Shown here in pieces: positions 16,294-26,177 of a DNA stretch of 64,000 nucleotides. The notes under the pieces were generated by a model. That model made no database searches. It saw only the letters and a program-made list of their open reading frames with translations, and was not told where the DNA came from. Position numbers and translations under genes: made by a program. Within the stretch, counting starts at the first letter, position 1. Each line of letters starts with the position of its first letter. This DNA comes from Brumimicrobium glaciale (lineage in GTDB: Bacteria; Bacteroidota; Bacteroidia; Flavobacteriales_D; Crocinitomicaceae), in assembly GCF_004152935.1 (NCBI RefSeq), contig NZ_SETE01000003.1, positions 248,001-312,000 of the forward strand. Direction: 5' to 3'.

Positions 16294-16489
16294 AAAAAAG
16301 AGATCCGATAGCTATCGGATCCTCAGTCGTTGCACTTCATCGGAATGACAGATATCGATTGTTGTAGGATGAAAAAAAAGTTACTCAAGCTTCGCTTGAG
16401 TAACTTTTTTTTCAATAAACTGTCTGTCCAATTGTCATCCCGAACAGAATTTAAAATTTTTGATTTTAATGATGGAGGGATCTCTTTTT
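16294..16489. repeat. Fold-back repeat element with AAAAAGAGATCC ends
   Basis: The left end AAAAAGAGATCC (within 16294-16306) is mirrored by GGATCTCTTTTT at 16478-16489. Inside, CATCGGAATGACAG on the left faces TGTCATCCCGA on the right. The left half also contains the palindrome CCGATAGCTATCGG. The centre is occupied by the terminator hairpin at 16372-16412. It resembles small dispersed elements common in Bacteroidota and has no coding capacity. Confidence 0.7.
16372..16412. terminator. Bidirectional terminator between convergent genes
   Basis: Perfect 19-bp arms (16372-16390 and 16394-16412) with a 3-base loop, GC-containing upper stem GTTACTCAAGC and eight A/T at the base on both sides. 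It can terminate the saccharopine-dehydrogenase-like gene on the plus strand and ftsH on the minus strand. Confidence 0.9.
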
Positions 16490-16602
16490 GAAAGGCTAAA
16501 TTAATTCATAACTAACCGATTTATGAACTTAGAGAGATTCTCAGACACTGAGAAACACTTAAAATTAAGTATTCAAAATTATCAATTGTCCATTATCAAT
16601 TG

Positions 16603-18513
16603 TTAATTGTCATCCGGTTTCAACAATCTCTCCGCCTTCCTCATTCCTAAGATTTTCTCTAAATCATTTATATCCGCAACTTCTTTGTCCAATAATAAAC
16701 TTGCCAGTTTTTTAAGTTCTACTTCATGTTGGGATAGAATTTCCTTTGCTCTTTTGTATTGCGTGATGATGAGTTTGTGGACTTGTTTGTCGATTTCTTT
16801 TCCCATTTCTTCGCTATATGGTTTACCCATCATGCTTTGATATTGTCCAGAGGAATCATAATAACTAATTGGACCAATATTTATATCCAAACCATAAAAT
16901 GCGACCATACTGTACGCTTGTTTGGTTACTTTTTCAAGATCGTCCAAAGCTCCTGAAGATATTTCATTGAATATAATTTCTTCCGCTGCTCTACCACCTA
17001 ACATTGCACAAATTTGATCCGTAAATTGTGCTTTGGTAATTATATTTCGTTCTTCAGGTAAATACCATGCAGCGCCTAATGATTGTCCTCTTGGAATGAT
17101 AGAAACTTTTACCAGAGAATCGACATTTTCCAAATACCAACTTGCTACCGCATGTCCTGCTTCATGGTGTGCAACAATCATTTTCTCGTTTGGAGAAATT
17201 ATTTTACTGCTCCTTTCTAAACCACCAACCACTCGGTCACGCGCTTCTGTGAAATCAATTTGACTCACAACTTCTTTCTTTTTACGAGCTGCTAATAATG
17301 CCGCTTCATTACAAATATTTGCGATATCCGCTCCTGAAAAACCAGGCGTTAAAGAAGCCAATAAATCAACATCTATTGTATCGTCCTTTTTAATACGTTT
17401 TAAATGGACATTGAAAATTTCTTCTCTTTCAATTTTTGTTGGTAATTCTAGATAGATATGACGGTCAAATCTTCCCGCTCTTAACAATGCCTTATCTAGA
17501 ATATCTACTCTGTTGGTTGCTGCCAAAACAATTACCCCCGTATTGGTACCAAAACCATCTAATTCAGATAGCAATTGGTTTAATGTGTTTTCTCTTTCGT
17601 CATTGGATTGAAAAGATTTTGCTTTATCACGGCTTCGTCCTACAGCATCTATTTCATCAATAAAAATGATACTCGGCGCCTTTTCTTTTGCTTGTTTAAA
17701 CAAATCTCTGACCCTTGAAGCTCCTACTCCCACAAACATTTCTACGAACTCTGAACCCGACATAGAAAAGAAAGGAACTTGCGCCTCTCCAGCAACCGCT
17801 CTTGCCAACAATGTTTTACCTGTTCCCGGAGGTCCTGTCAATAAAATACCTTTTGGGATTTTTGCTCCAAGATTAGTATATTCTTCAGGGTTTTTAAGAA
17901 AATCAACAAGCTCCATTATTTCAACTTTGGCTTCTTTCAAACCAGCAACATCTTCAAATGTCACCTTACTTTCGATATCTATGTCTACAGGTTTTGCAGT
18001 GGTCTTTCCAAAATTACTCATTGCGCCACCTATTCCACCGGATGATTTCATTCTGCGCATTATGAATAACCAAAAAACCAGGATTAAAAAGATAGGAAAA
18101 AGCCATGAAATGATGCTTGTCCATTCAAATCGATCTTCATATAAAACTCCAACTTTATCTTCTGGAAGAAAGCTATCCTGAACTTTTTCCAGTTTGTTTT
18201 CGAAGCTTTCTACAGAACCAATCTCCATAATAAAATGTGGTCCTACTTCATTCGTAACATCCTTATATTTATCTTCAGAAAGTAGGTCCTTCTTTATATA
18301 AATCTCTGCTGTTTCTCTGTTTATAACTACGATTTTCTCAACCTCAGTTTGACTCAGCATTTCCTGCTCAAATTTTAACCAACTAATTTCATTCTTCTCG
18401 GTGAAAGGATTGAAAAAGAAGCTGAAGATTAGAATTAAAAACAATCCATATATAAAATATTGATTATACCTTTTTAGGGATTTATTTTGGTCACCATTTT
18501 TCTTTGTACTCAC
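16603..18513 (-). CDS. ftsH: ATP-dependent zinc metalloprotease FtsH
   Basis: A 636-residue membrane-anchored AAA protease that degrades membrane and regulatory proteins. There are two transmembrane segments (about 20-36 and 132-152) enclosing a periplasmic domain, then the AAA module with Walker A GPPGTGKT (227-234), Walker B IIFIDEID (282-289) and the second region of homology [21 protein letters not shown]. The M41 protease has HEAGH at 450-454 and the third zinc ligand probably D525. Length is close to E. coli FtsH (644-647). The gene stands alone between a terminator and the divergent polA region. Confidence 0.97.
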   Translation of the reverse strand: MSTKKNGDQNKSLKRYNQYFIYGLFLILIFSFFFNPFTEKNEISWLKFEQEMLSQTEVEKIVVINRETAEIYIKKDLLSEDKYKDVTNEVGPHFIMEIGSVESFENKLEKVQDSFLPEDKVGVLYEDRFEWTSIISWLFPIFLILVFWLFIMRRMKSSGGIGGAMSNFGKTTAKPVDIDIESKVTFEDVAGLKEAKVEIMELVDFLKNPEEYTNLGAKIPKGILLTGPPGTGKTLLARAVAGEAQVPFFSMSGSEFVEMFVGVGASRVRDLFKQAKEKAPSIIFIDEIDAVGRSRDKAKSFQSNDERENTLNQLLSELDGFGTNTGVIVLAATNRVDILDKALLRAGRFDRHIYLELPTKIEREEIFNVHLKRIKKDDTIDVDLLASLTPGFSGADIANICNEAALLAARKKKEVVSQIDFTEARDRVVGGLERSSKIISPNEKMIVAHHEAGHAVASWYLENVDSLVKVSIIPRGQSLGAAWYLPEERNIITKAQFTDQICAMLGGRAAEEIIFNEISSGALDDLEKVTKQAYSMVAFYGLDINIGPISYYDSSGQYQSMMGKPYSEEMGKEIDKQVHKLIITQYKRAKEILSQHEVELKKLASLLLDKEVADINDLEKILGMRKAERLLKPDDN

Positions 18514-18890
18514 AAATAATATTTTTATAAATCATGTAAACAATTAGGCTTATACCCATTGCATTTAAATAAAAACAACTGGATTCTTATTTAGTTGATA
18601 GGAAAGCCTATCGTCAACACAATATACCATATTTAAAAATGCAAAAGCAATTCTACTTCCTAATGTAATGCTTAAAATGACGAATATCATTTACTTAAAT
18701 GATATTATAAAATAATCTGAGAATTAATCAATTTGAATAGGTACTGAATAGAAATTAGGAGCTATATTGATAATATCTGGAAATTATTCATTACCAAGTT
18801 TTTTTTACCACCCCTAGCGCGTTAACCATTTACAACTAATAATTAATCATTAAAAACCCTATCTTTGAATTCAATTCAAAATCTCACGTT
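18514..18890. other. Divergent intergenic region between ftsH and polA
   Basis: 377 bases with no gene. Two hairpins are visible: GATAGG-AAAG-CCTATC flanked by GTT/AAC (18595-18619) and AATATCATTT/AAATGATATT (about 18684-18706). The first lies about 80 bp upstream of the ftsH start and could be in its leader. The polA -7 box is at 18860-18867. Confidence 0.55.
18860..18867 (+). promoter_or_regulatory. -7 box of polA (TATCTTTG)
   Basis: TATCTTTG fits TAnnTTTG and lies 23 bp upstream of the polA ATG at 18891. No TTG at the expected -33 distance is seen. Confidence 0.55.
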
Positions 18891-21704
18891 ATGTTGACTC
18901 CAAAAACGGAAAAAAAACTTTTTTTACTTGATGCATTTGCCTTAATTTATAGGTCTTATTTTGCATTTTTCAAGAATCCACGTATAAATTCTAGAGGAGA
19001 AAATACTTCCGCTGCTTTTGGATTCACCAATGCGATGTTGGATGTAATTAAGAAAGAAGAGCCAACACATATAGCAGTGGTTTTTGATCCTCCGGGTGGA
19101 GCAACAAATCGAATTGAGGAATATTCTGAATACAAAGCACAACGTGAGCAAATGCCTGAGGATATTCGCAGTATGATTGAGCCAATTAAACGTATTATTG
19201 AAGCTTTCAAGATTCCTATTCTGATGAAAATGGGTTTTGAAGCAGATGATGTGATTGGAACTTTGGCTAAAATGGCTGAAAAAGAAGGTTTCACCACTTA
19301 TATGATGACTCCAGACAAGGATTTTGGTCAATTGGTTTCGGAGAATATCTTTATGTACAAACCTGGTCGTGGTAAAAAGCCAGCGGAGGTTTGGGGTGTT
19401 CCAGAAATTCAAGAAAAGTTTGAAGTTGAGGATCCTTTGCAAGTGATTGATATTCTCGGAATGTGGGGTGACGCTTCAGATAACATCCCGGGAATTCCTG
19501 GAATTGGAGAAAAGACAGCAAAGAAACTCGTAAAAGAATACGGTTCGATGGAAGGTCTTTTTGAAAATGTTGACAAACTAAAAGGAAAACAAAAAGAGAA
19601 TGTCATCAACTTTAAAGAGCAAGGAATTCTTTCGAAAAAACTAGCTACAATTATTTTAGATGTTGATGTAGTTTTCGATGCGGATGACCTAATCATTTGT
19701 CCACCAGATGAAGATAAAATACGTGAGATTTTTACCGAACTAGAATTTAGAGGAATTGCTAAACGTGTTTTGGATGAAGAATTGGTAATTACTGCTCCAA
19801 CTAGCCCTTCGACTGACGGGCAATTAGATTTATTTGGCACGACAACTGTTTCGACTTCTCAAGAACCGGCTCAAGTTGAAGTTACAGAAATGAAAACCTT
19901 AGATACTGAAAAAGCGACTTATCATTTTGTAGAATCAGAAAAAGAACAACAAGATTTAATCGAATTATTATTAAAACAGAAGTCAGTTTGTTTTGATACT
20001 GAAACGAACAGTTTAGAAGCAAGAAATGCAGATTTAGTTGGAATAGCATTTTCCTTTAAAGCGAAGGAAGCTTATTATGTTCCATTCCCAGAAGATTTTG
20101 ATGAAGCAAAAACGTTATTAGATGTCTTCGCTCCTTTCTTTACTTCAGAGAAAGTCGAGAAAGTAGCACACAATATAAAGTATGACGAACAAGTAATTAA
20201 CCGTTACGGTATTAAATTACGTGGCCCGAGATTCGATACGATGATTGCGCATTATTTGCTATCACCGGACAGTCGACACAGTATGGATTCTTTGGCGGAG
20301 TATTATTTAAAATACACGACTTTCCCTATTGAAGATTTGATTGGTAAGAAAGGAAAGAATCAAAAAACAATGCGTGATATTGAGCAAAAAGATATCGTGA
20401 ATTACGCTTGTGAAGATGCAGACATCACCTGGCAATTGAAAGAGATTTTCGAACCTGAAATTCAGAAAGATCATTTGAAAGATTTGTTCTATGATATGGA
20501 AATGCCTTTGACTTCTGTGCTGAAAGCAATGGAGCAAGAAGGAATTCAGCTGGACATTGAGAGTTTGAAGACGTTCTCAGCCGAATTAGAAATTACTTTA
20601 AATGAGATTTCAGAAAAAGTACTAGAATTAGCTGGAGTTGAATTCAATTTAGATTCACCAAAGCAATTGGGTGAGGTTCTATTCGAAAAATTAGAGATTT
20701 CTAAAAAACCAAAGAAAACCAAAACAGGACAATATTCTACATCAGAGGATACGCTTCAAAAACACGTAAATGACCATGAAATTATTCCTTTGATTTTGGA
20801 TTACCGTTCATTGCGTAAATTAAAAAGCACTTATGTTGATCCTTTGCCAACGCTTGTTGATGAACAAGATGGTAGATTACATACGCATTACATGCAAACC
20901 GTTGCAGCAACAGGAAGATTAAGCTCTACGAATCCAAACTTGCAGAACATTCCGATTCGTACACCAAAAGGACGAGAAATTAGAAAAGCATTTGTTGCAA
21001 AGAATGATGATTACTTCTTGATGGCTGCCGATTATTCTCAAATAGAATTGCGTATTATCGCGGCATTGAGCGGTGATGAAAACATGATTAATGCATTCCA
21101 AAACGGTTTAGATATTCACGCAGCAACAGCAGCAAAAGTTTACGGAATTGAAATAGATGAAGTAACCAGAGACCAAAGGAGTAATGCAAAAGCAGTCAAC
21201 TTTGGAATAATCTATGGTCAATCAGCATTTGGATTATCTCAAAATTTAGGAATTTCTCGAAAAGAAGCAAAATCAATCATCGACAGTTATTTTGAGCAAT
21301 ATCCTACAATTAAATCCTACATGGAAAAAGCGAAGGAAGAAGCCAAAGAAAAAGGATATGTTGAAACCATAATGAAACGCCGTCGTTATTTGCCAGACAT
21401 TCATTCTTCGAATGCAATTGTAAGAGGTTTCGCAGAAAGAAATGCCATTAACGCTCCAATTCAAGGAAGCGCTGCTGACATTATCAAAGTTGCAATGATC
21501 AATATTTACAACAAGATGAAAGAGCAAAATCTAACCTCAAGAATGTTACTTCAAGTACATGATGAGTTGGTTTTTGATGTTTTAAAATCAGAAAAAGACA
21601 TTGTAGCGAAAATCGTAAAAGAGGAAATGGAGGGCGCTGTTAAATTGGTTGTTCCGTTGGATATTGAAATGGAATTTGCTACGAATTGGTTGGAAGCTCA
21701 CTAG
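18891..21704 (+). CDS. polA: DNA polymerase I
   Basis: A 937-residue family A polymerase for gap filling and repair. Residues 1-300 form the 5'-3' exonuclease (LLDAFALIYRSYFAF, FEADDVIGTLA, GDASDNIPGIPGIGEKTA). Residues about 340-530 form a 3'-5' exonuclease that looks active, since CFDTETNSLEARN keeps the DxE motif and YACEDADITWQL keeps the YxxxD motif. The polymerase domain has motif A AADYSQIELRIIA, motif B RSNAKAVNFGIIYGQS and motif C QVHDELVFDV. The stop codon lies at the edge of a 60-bp palindrome that probably ends the transcript. Confidence 0.98.
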   Translation: MLTPKTEKKLFLLDAFALIYRSYFAFFKNPRINSRGENTSAAFGFTNAMLDVIKKEEPTHIAVVFDPPGGATNRIEEYSEYKAQREQMPEDIRSMIEPIKRIIEAFKIPILMKMGFEADDVIGTLAKMAEKEGFTTYMMTPDKDFGQLVSENIFMYKPGRGKKPAEVWGVPEIQEKFEVEDPLQVIDILGMWGDASDNIPGIPGIGEKTAKKLVKEYGSMEGLFENVDKLKGKQKENVINFKEQGILSKKLATIILDVDVVFDADDLIICPPDEDKIREIFTELEFRGIAKRVLDEELVITAPTSPSTDGQLDLFGTTTVSTSQEPAQVEVTEMKTLDTEKATYHFVESEKEQQDLIELLLKQKSVCFDTETNSLEARNADLVGIAFSFKAKEAYYVPFPEDFDEAKTLLDVFAPFFTSEKVEKVAHNIKYDEQVINRYGIKLRGPRFDTMIAHYLLSPDSRHSMDSLAEYYLKYTTFPIEDLIGKKGKNQKTMRDIEQKDIVNYACEDADITWQLKEIFEPEIQKDHLKDLFYDMEMPLTSVLKAMEQEGIQLDIESLKTFSAELEITLNEISEKVLELAGVEFNLDSPKQLGEVLFEKLEISKKPKKTKTGQYSTSEDTLQKHVNDHEIIPLILDYRSLRKLKSTYVDPLPTLVDEQDGRLHTHYMQTVAATGRLSSTNPNLQNIPIRTPKGREIRKAFVAKNDDYFLMAADYSQIELRIIAALSGDENMINAFQNGLDIHAATAAKVYGIEIDEVTRDQRSNAKAVNFGIIYGQSAFGLSQNLGISRKEAKSIIDSYFEQYPTIKSYMEKAKEEAKEKGYVETIMKRRRYLPDIHSSNAIVRGFAERNAINAPIQGSAADIIKVAMINIYNKMKEQNLTSRMLLQVHDELVFDVLKSEKDIVAKIVKEEMEGAVKLVVPLDIEMEFATNWLEAH

Positions 21705-21708
21705 GCAT

Positions 21709-21768
21709 GTTTTGTGGGTGATTTGTAGGGGCGATTTGCAAATCGCCCCTACAAATCACCCACAAAAC
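21709..21768. repeat. 60-bp perfect palindrome after polA
   Basis: Two 30-bp arms with no loop, centre GCGATTTG|CAAATCGC, flanked by GTAGGGGC/GCCCCTAC. With a two-base bulge the pairing continues outward to TAGGC/GCCTA and takes in the polA stop codon (21702-21704). It may act as a terminator. The GTAGGGGCG core is shared with 33071-33095. Confidence 0.9.
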
Positions 21769-21993
21769 GCCTATGCAAAGCGTAGTTTTAATCAAAAGGA
21801 AACATTTCTAAATTTCTTCCGACATCAATCGGTCATCGTTGGACATCGTTCAGTCACCTCTCCGGCTTTCTTCCGTCATCGTTTGGTTATTCTCTTTTAA
21901 AATTAAACAACCAAATGAGATTTACAAGTCAAGTAAATGAAACAAAATACTTGACCATTAGGTTGTCAATTATCTTGTTATTGATACTCAAAA

Positions 21994-23631
21994 TCATTGT
22001 TTAATCACCCAGTAACCAGCTTTAGTTGATCCTTTTCGCTCAATAATATTAGCGTTTTTAAGCTTTTCAATATAGTTCTCAACCGTTCTAGCTGTCTTGC
22101 CAATCTGTTCTGCAATCTCTTTAGCTGTAGTGTATGGTTCCTCAACAATAATTAAGAAAGTATCTTCTGTCGCCTTTCCAAAATCATTCCGAATTCGTTC
22201 CGAAATCATTCCAAATTTCTTCCGAATTTCTTCCGAAATATCCCTGTCAGATTCAACATCTATTTCTTCAACAATCTCGGTTATCAATTTCACAATAGTT
22301 GAATCGAAAGTAATATCATAAATAGGATCAGAATTATTGTACTCTTTCCATTTAGAATCAATTTTATCGAATCCAAAACCAGCATTTTCAGCCAAGCGAA
22401 CCATTCTAAATAATTTAGAAATGATTGGGTTACGCGGGATAGATAAATCTTTCTCTTTTAACTCTTCGATAGGTTTGGGCAGTCCACCAGGATTATAAAA
22501 TTCAATGCTGTCTTCAAAAATTCGGATACGAGAATATGCAGGCGAAAAATAATCGGCATGCATTAATAAATTCACTAATGCTTCTCTCATGGCCAAAAGA
22601 CCAGGTGAAAGTTCTTCTCCAAATCCTTCGCTATTGACTATGAATTCAACATCAATGTTTTTTTTAAGTCTCGTGAAACACTCAAAGTAGCATTCCCATA
22701 AATTTTGATAATCATCTTCATTTAAGCGAAATGTATAGCGAGATCTAGCGTCCTCGTATGAAGTACCTGGAATCTCTAATAAATCAATTCTAAAATCGGG
22801 GAAATGAGTTTCAATAGAATCCCGCTTACCAAAAAATAGCAAACCTCCATAAGTACATTGTCCACTTGCTTTATCAATCACTCGCATTTTTGAAAGTAGC
22901 TCGCCTTCATCGTAACGATTGTAACTAATCCCTGGATTGAAACGCGACATGTAATCACGGTATTGACGAATGGACCTGTCATCTAAATCTGCTCTTGAAC
23001 TATCTTTAGCCACTTCAGACGTTTTAGTTCCAAAAGTTTGATCACGGTACATAGCGTCTCTTTCTTCAGGAGTAGCTTTTTGATCCGCACTTCCTCTCCT
23101 TATGAATGTATTCGTTTGACTATTGAAGTAAATGGGCTTCTTATCAGACGCAGGAATATAAAAAGCTATAATGTTTTTGTCATCAATTTTATACTTTGCA
23201 GCTTGTGGATTAAGGGTCTGTGAAGAAATAAGTAGTGCATAGTTGACATAGATATTTTTTTCTTTATCAAGACAAAATTTTCAAACATAGCCTTAGCTAC
23301 GTTTTAAAATTTTAACGCAGAGAAAGGAAAAAAGAACAAGTCAAAATGGATTAGTTATTTCCTCATAGACCCTAGGTATCGCATTAAACTTCTGACCATT
23401 TCGAAGAGTTGCAAGAAAATCTTGCTCTATCTTTTCGGGATTTGTAACTCCTTGAATTTCGAATCTTTTTCCAATTTCCTTAACGCCGAAAACAAGCCAA
23501 CCTCCAACTGAATTTGAAAAAGCACTTACAGTTTCCCAAGAAGATTTAGGTATTTCAGCTTTCGCCTCTTTGACCTCAAAGTCTTCCCATTCTAAGTCAT
23601 TTAATTTATCTATTAACTCCTCTTTATTCAT
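21994..23631 (-). pseudogene. AlbA_2/ATP-binding transcriptional regulator, interrupted by a small repeat insertion
   Basis: Two open stretches in the same frame form one protein. The N-terminal part (23341-23631) has the AlbA_2 (Schlafen-like) DNA/RNA-binding start: WEDFEVKEAK and FSNSVGGWLVFGVKE. After an insert of about 69 bp with three in-frame stops, the frame reopens at about 23278 as KNIYVNYALLISSQTLNPQ and runs through IAFYIPASDKKPIYF, RRGSADQKATPEE to the RecG-like ATP-binding C-terminal module (MREALVNLLMHADYF, IEFYNPGGLP, NPIISKLFRM) and a winged helix (TAKEIAEQIGKTARTVENYI). The part from 23052 alone would lack the whole AlbA_2 domain, so I call it broken. Confidence 0.8.
23271..23343. 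repeat. Small hairpin element inserted in the AlbA_2 gene
   Basis: The core is an imperfect hairpin AAAATTTTCAAACATAGC-CTTA-GCTACGTTTTAAAATTTT (23275-23314), followed by AACGCAGAGAAAGG. The flanking words TTTTGACTTG and TTTTGTCTTG (minus strand) are direct repeats with one mismatch and could be a target-site duplication. The insert length is 69 bp, a multiple of three. The same hairpin, with compensating changes in the stem, occurs in the element at 49068-49232. Confidence 0.75.
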
Positions 23632-23845
23632 GCTAAGGTAATTCTTCGGTTTTCTTTATAAGCTTTAAGGTATTCTAAACTGATATACTCTCAAATATAA
23701 TAATTTATTGTTGTTGGAAAATTATTGTTGAAATAGGGTTTCGATTTTTATCCTCTTCCTTAACCACAAACATTTTTATCTTCAATCCACCCTCAAAATC
23801 CCCAAAAGAAACTTATATTTAGTTCCCAAAAGATAAAATACAATT

Positions 23846-25924
23846 ATGCAACAAATAAAAAGCTACATCTGTGGTGAGTGGAAAAGTGGAGAAGGTTCTG
23901 AAACCGAATTACACAACGCTATTACGGGTGAGAAAATAGGAAGTGTTTCCAGTAAAGGATTTGATTTTGCTGAGATTTTAAACTATGGTCGCACAACCGG
24001 AGGAAAGAAATTAAGAAAAATGACTTTCCATGAGCGTGGTCGAATGTTGAAAGCACTTGCACTCTATCTTTTAGATAATAAAAAGAAATATTACGAAGTG
24101 AGTGCTTGGACAGGAGCAACAAAATCAGATTCATGGGTAGATATCGAGGGTGGAATTGGGAACTTATTTGCCAATGCCTCATTGAGAAGACAATTCCCAG
24201 ATTTACCTTATTATGTTGATGGAGACCCAGCAATGTTATCAAAAAACGGAACTTTCATTGGTCACCACATTATGGTACCAAAAGAAGGAGTTGCTATTCA
24301 CATTAACGCATTCAACTTTCCTGTTTGGGGAATGTTAGAAAAAGTTGCGGTGAATTTAATGGCTGGAGTTCCTGCTGTGGTTAAACCTTCAAGTGTGACA
24401 AGCTATTTAACGCAAGTTGTAGTTGAAGATATTATTGCTTCTAAAATATTACCAGAAGGTTCTTTACAACTGGTTTTAGGTTCTGCAAGAGAACTTATTG
24501 ACAGTGTAACATCTTCTGATATCGTAACATTCACAGGAAGTGCAAGCACAGGATTGAAATTAAAATCTAATCCAGTAATTACACAAAATAACGTTCCTTT
24601 TAACTTAGAGGCAGATTCGCTAAACGCTATCGTTTTAGGTAAAAAAGCAACTCCAGACACACCAGAATTCGCAATCTTCGTAAAAGAAGTTGTACGTGAA
24701 ATGACAACAAAAGCAGGTCAAAAATGTACCGCAATTCGTAGAATTTTCGTTCCAGAAGAATTAATGGATGAAGTGCAAGCAGCTATTTCTGCTCGTTTAG
24801 CTACAACAACAATTGGTGATCCATCTGTGGAAGGAGTTAGAATGGGATCTTTGGCTTCTCCAGACCAAGTAAAAGAAGTACGTGAGAAAGTTGAGGAACT
24901 TATGAAATCACAGAAAATCGTTTATGGTGATATGGATGAATTTGATGTTACTGGAGCAGAAAAACACATTGGAGCATTTTTCCCACCGATACTTTTCAGA
25001 AATGATAGTCCGTTCGAAAAACTAGATGTGCATTCTATTGAAGCATTTGGACCAGTTTCGACAATGATGCCTTATAAAACAATAGAAGACGCAATCGAAT
25101 TAACCAAATTAGGGAAAGGTTCATTGGTTTCGTCAATCGTTACGCCTTGCAATGACGAAGCGACTCAATATGTACTCGGAGCAGCGTGTATGAATGGACG
25201 AATTTTGGTACTGAACGAAGAATGTGCTAGAGAAAGTACAGGACATGGTTCTCCACTTCCTTTATTGGCTCACGGTGGTCCAGGAAGAGCTGGAGGTGGT
25301 GAAGAAATGGGTGGAATGCGTGGAGTTATGCATTATCTACAGAGAACAGCAATCCAAGGTCACCCAACGACAATAACAGCGATAACGCAAGTTTATCAAC
25401 AAGGAGCAAAAGGAACTGAATTGGATGAACATCCTTTCAAAAAGTACTACGAAGAATTAAATGTAGGTGATCAATTGATTACAGAAGCACGTGAAATTAC
25501 GGCTGATGACATAGATCAATTTGCCGCTTTATCAGGAGATAACTTCTACGCTCACAAAAGAGATACAGATTTTACAGGAACAATGTTCGACGAACAAGTT
25601 GCGCATGGTTATTTCTTAATGAGTGCTTCTGCAGGATTGTTTGTAGACAGTTACGAAATGAATCCAGTTTTATTGAACTACGGAATCGATAATTTACGCT
25701 TTACAAAACCAGTTTATGCAGGTTCAAAAATGCACATTCGATTCACTTGTAAAGAAATGGTTCCAAATGATACAACACCAAAAGAAGATGATCCAAAAAC
25801 GCTAATCAAACGAGGTATCGTTAAATGGCTCGTTGAAATGTTGGATGAAGATACAGAAGAACCATTGGTTGGATTCGCTACGATTTTGACGATGGTGAAA
25901 TTGAAAGATCAATCGGAGAAATAA
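23846..25924 (+). CDS. paaZ: Bifunctional oxepin-CoA hydrolase / semialdehyde dehydrogenase PaaZ
   Basis: A 692-residue fusion that opens the oxepin-CoA ring in phenylacetate breakdown and oxidises the resulting semialdehyde. The N-terminal aldehyde dehydrogenase domain (1-520) has the general base E255 (FNLEADSLN) and the catalytic C294 (GQKCTAIRR), one residue off the E. coli numbers 256 and 295. The C-terminal MaoC hydratase domain (about 535-690) has D565 and H570 in LSGDNFYAHKRD, matching E. coli D561 and H566. No other paa gene is in the window, so the partners must lie elsewhere or the enzyme serves a different CoA thioester. Confidence 0.95.
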   Translation: MQQIKSYICGEWKSGEGSETELHNAITGEKIGSVSSKGFDFAEILNYGRTTGGKKLRKMTFHERGRMLKALALYLLDNKKKYYEVSAWTGATKSDSWVDIEGGIGNLFANASLRRQFPDLPYYVDGDPAMLSKNGTFIGHHIMVPKEGVAIHINAFNFPVWGMLEKVAVNLMAGVPAVVKPSSVTSYLTQVVVEDIIASKILPEGSLQLVLGSARELIDSVTSSDIVTFTGSASTGLKLKSNPVITQNNVPFNLEADSLNAIVLGKKATPDTPEFAIFVKEVVREMTTKAGQKCTAIRRIFVPEELMDEVQAAISARLATTTIGDPSVEGVRMGSLASPDQVKEVREKVEELMKSQKIVYGDMDEFDVTGAEKHIGAFFPPILFRNDSPFEKLDVHSIEAFGPVSTMMPYKTIEDAIELTKLGKGSLVSSIVTPCNDEATQYVLGAACMNGRILVLNEECARESTGHGSPLPLLAHGGPGRAGGGEEMGGMRGVMHYLQRTAIQGHPTTITAITQVYQQGAKGTELDEHPFKKYYEELNVGDQLITEAREITADDIDQFAALSGDNFYAHKRDTDFTGTMFDEQVAHGYFLMSASAGLFVDSYEMNPVLLNYGIDNLRFTKPVYAGSKMHIRFTCKEMVPNDTTPKEDDPKTLIKRGIVKWLVEMLDEDTEEPLVGFATILTMVKLKDQSEK

Positions 25925-26068
25925 AAGGTGGCTTCGGCTCCGCTCAGCCAACTTTTATTCCCTCGGCCAAGTTTTATTCGCTCAGTCTGATTTAAATCTA
26001 CATATTTCGAATAAGGGATTTGTATTTTAAGGTTGAGTAAATTGAAACTAAAGAAATACATAATATGC

Positions 26069-26100
26069 AAAAAGCGACTTTCTTTCGAGAGTCGCTTTTT
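26069..26100 (+). terminator. Terminator downstream of paaZ
   Basis: Stem AAAAAGCGACT/AGTCGCTTTTT (26069-26079 and 26090-26100) with an extended upper stem and TTTC loop, followed by T. It lies about 145 bp after the paaZ stop and works for both strands, including the convergent permease gene. Confidence 0.8.
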
Positions 26101-26177
26101 TATTATCGTTTATTTAATTCTGTAAATCTAATTCTAGTATGAAATTTATTATTAAAAACTCCCTACTCAATACTGAT

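Noticed and set aside
21649-21900. ORF spanning the end of polA and the palindrome
   Set aside because: It is an out-of-frame read of polA followed by palindrome and repeat-like CATCGTT words.
23631-23845. Repeat array upstream of the AlbA_2 gene like those of fic and the ATPase
   Set aside because: The upstream 215 bp were read for short repeats and none was found.
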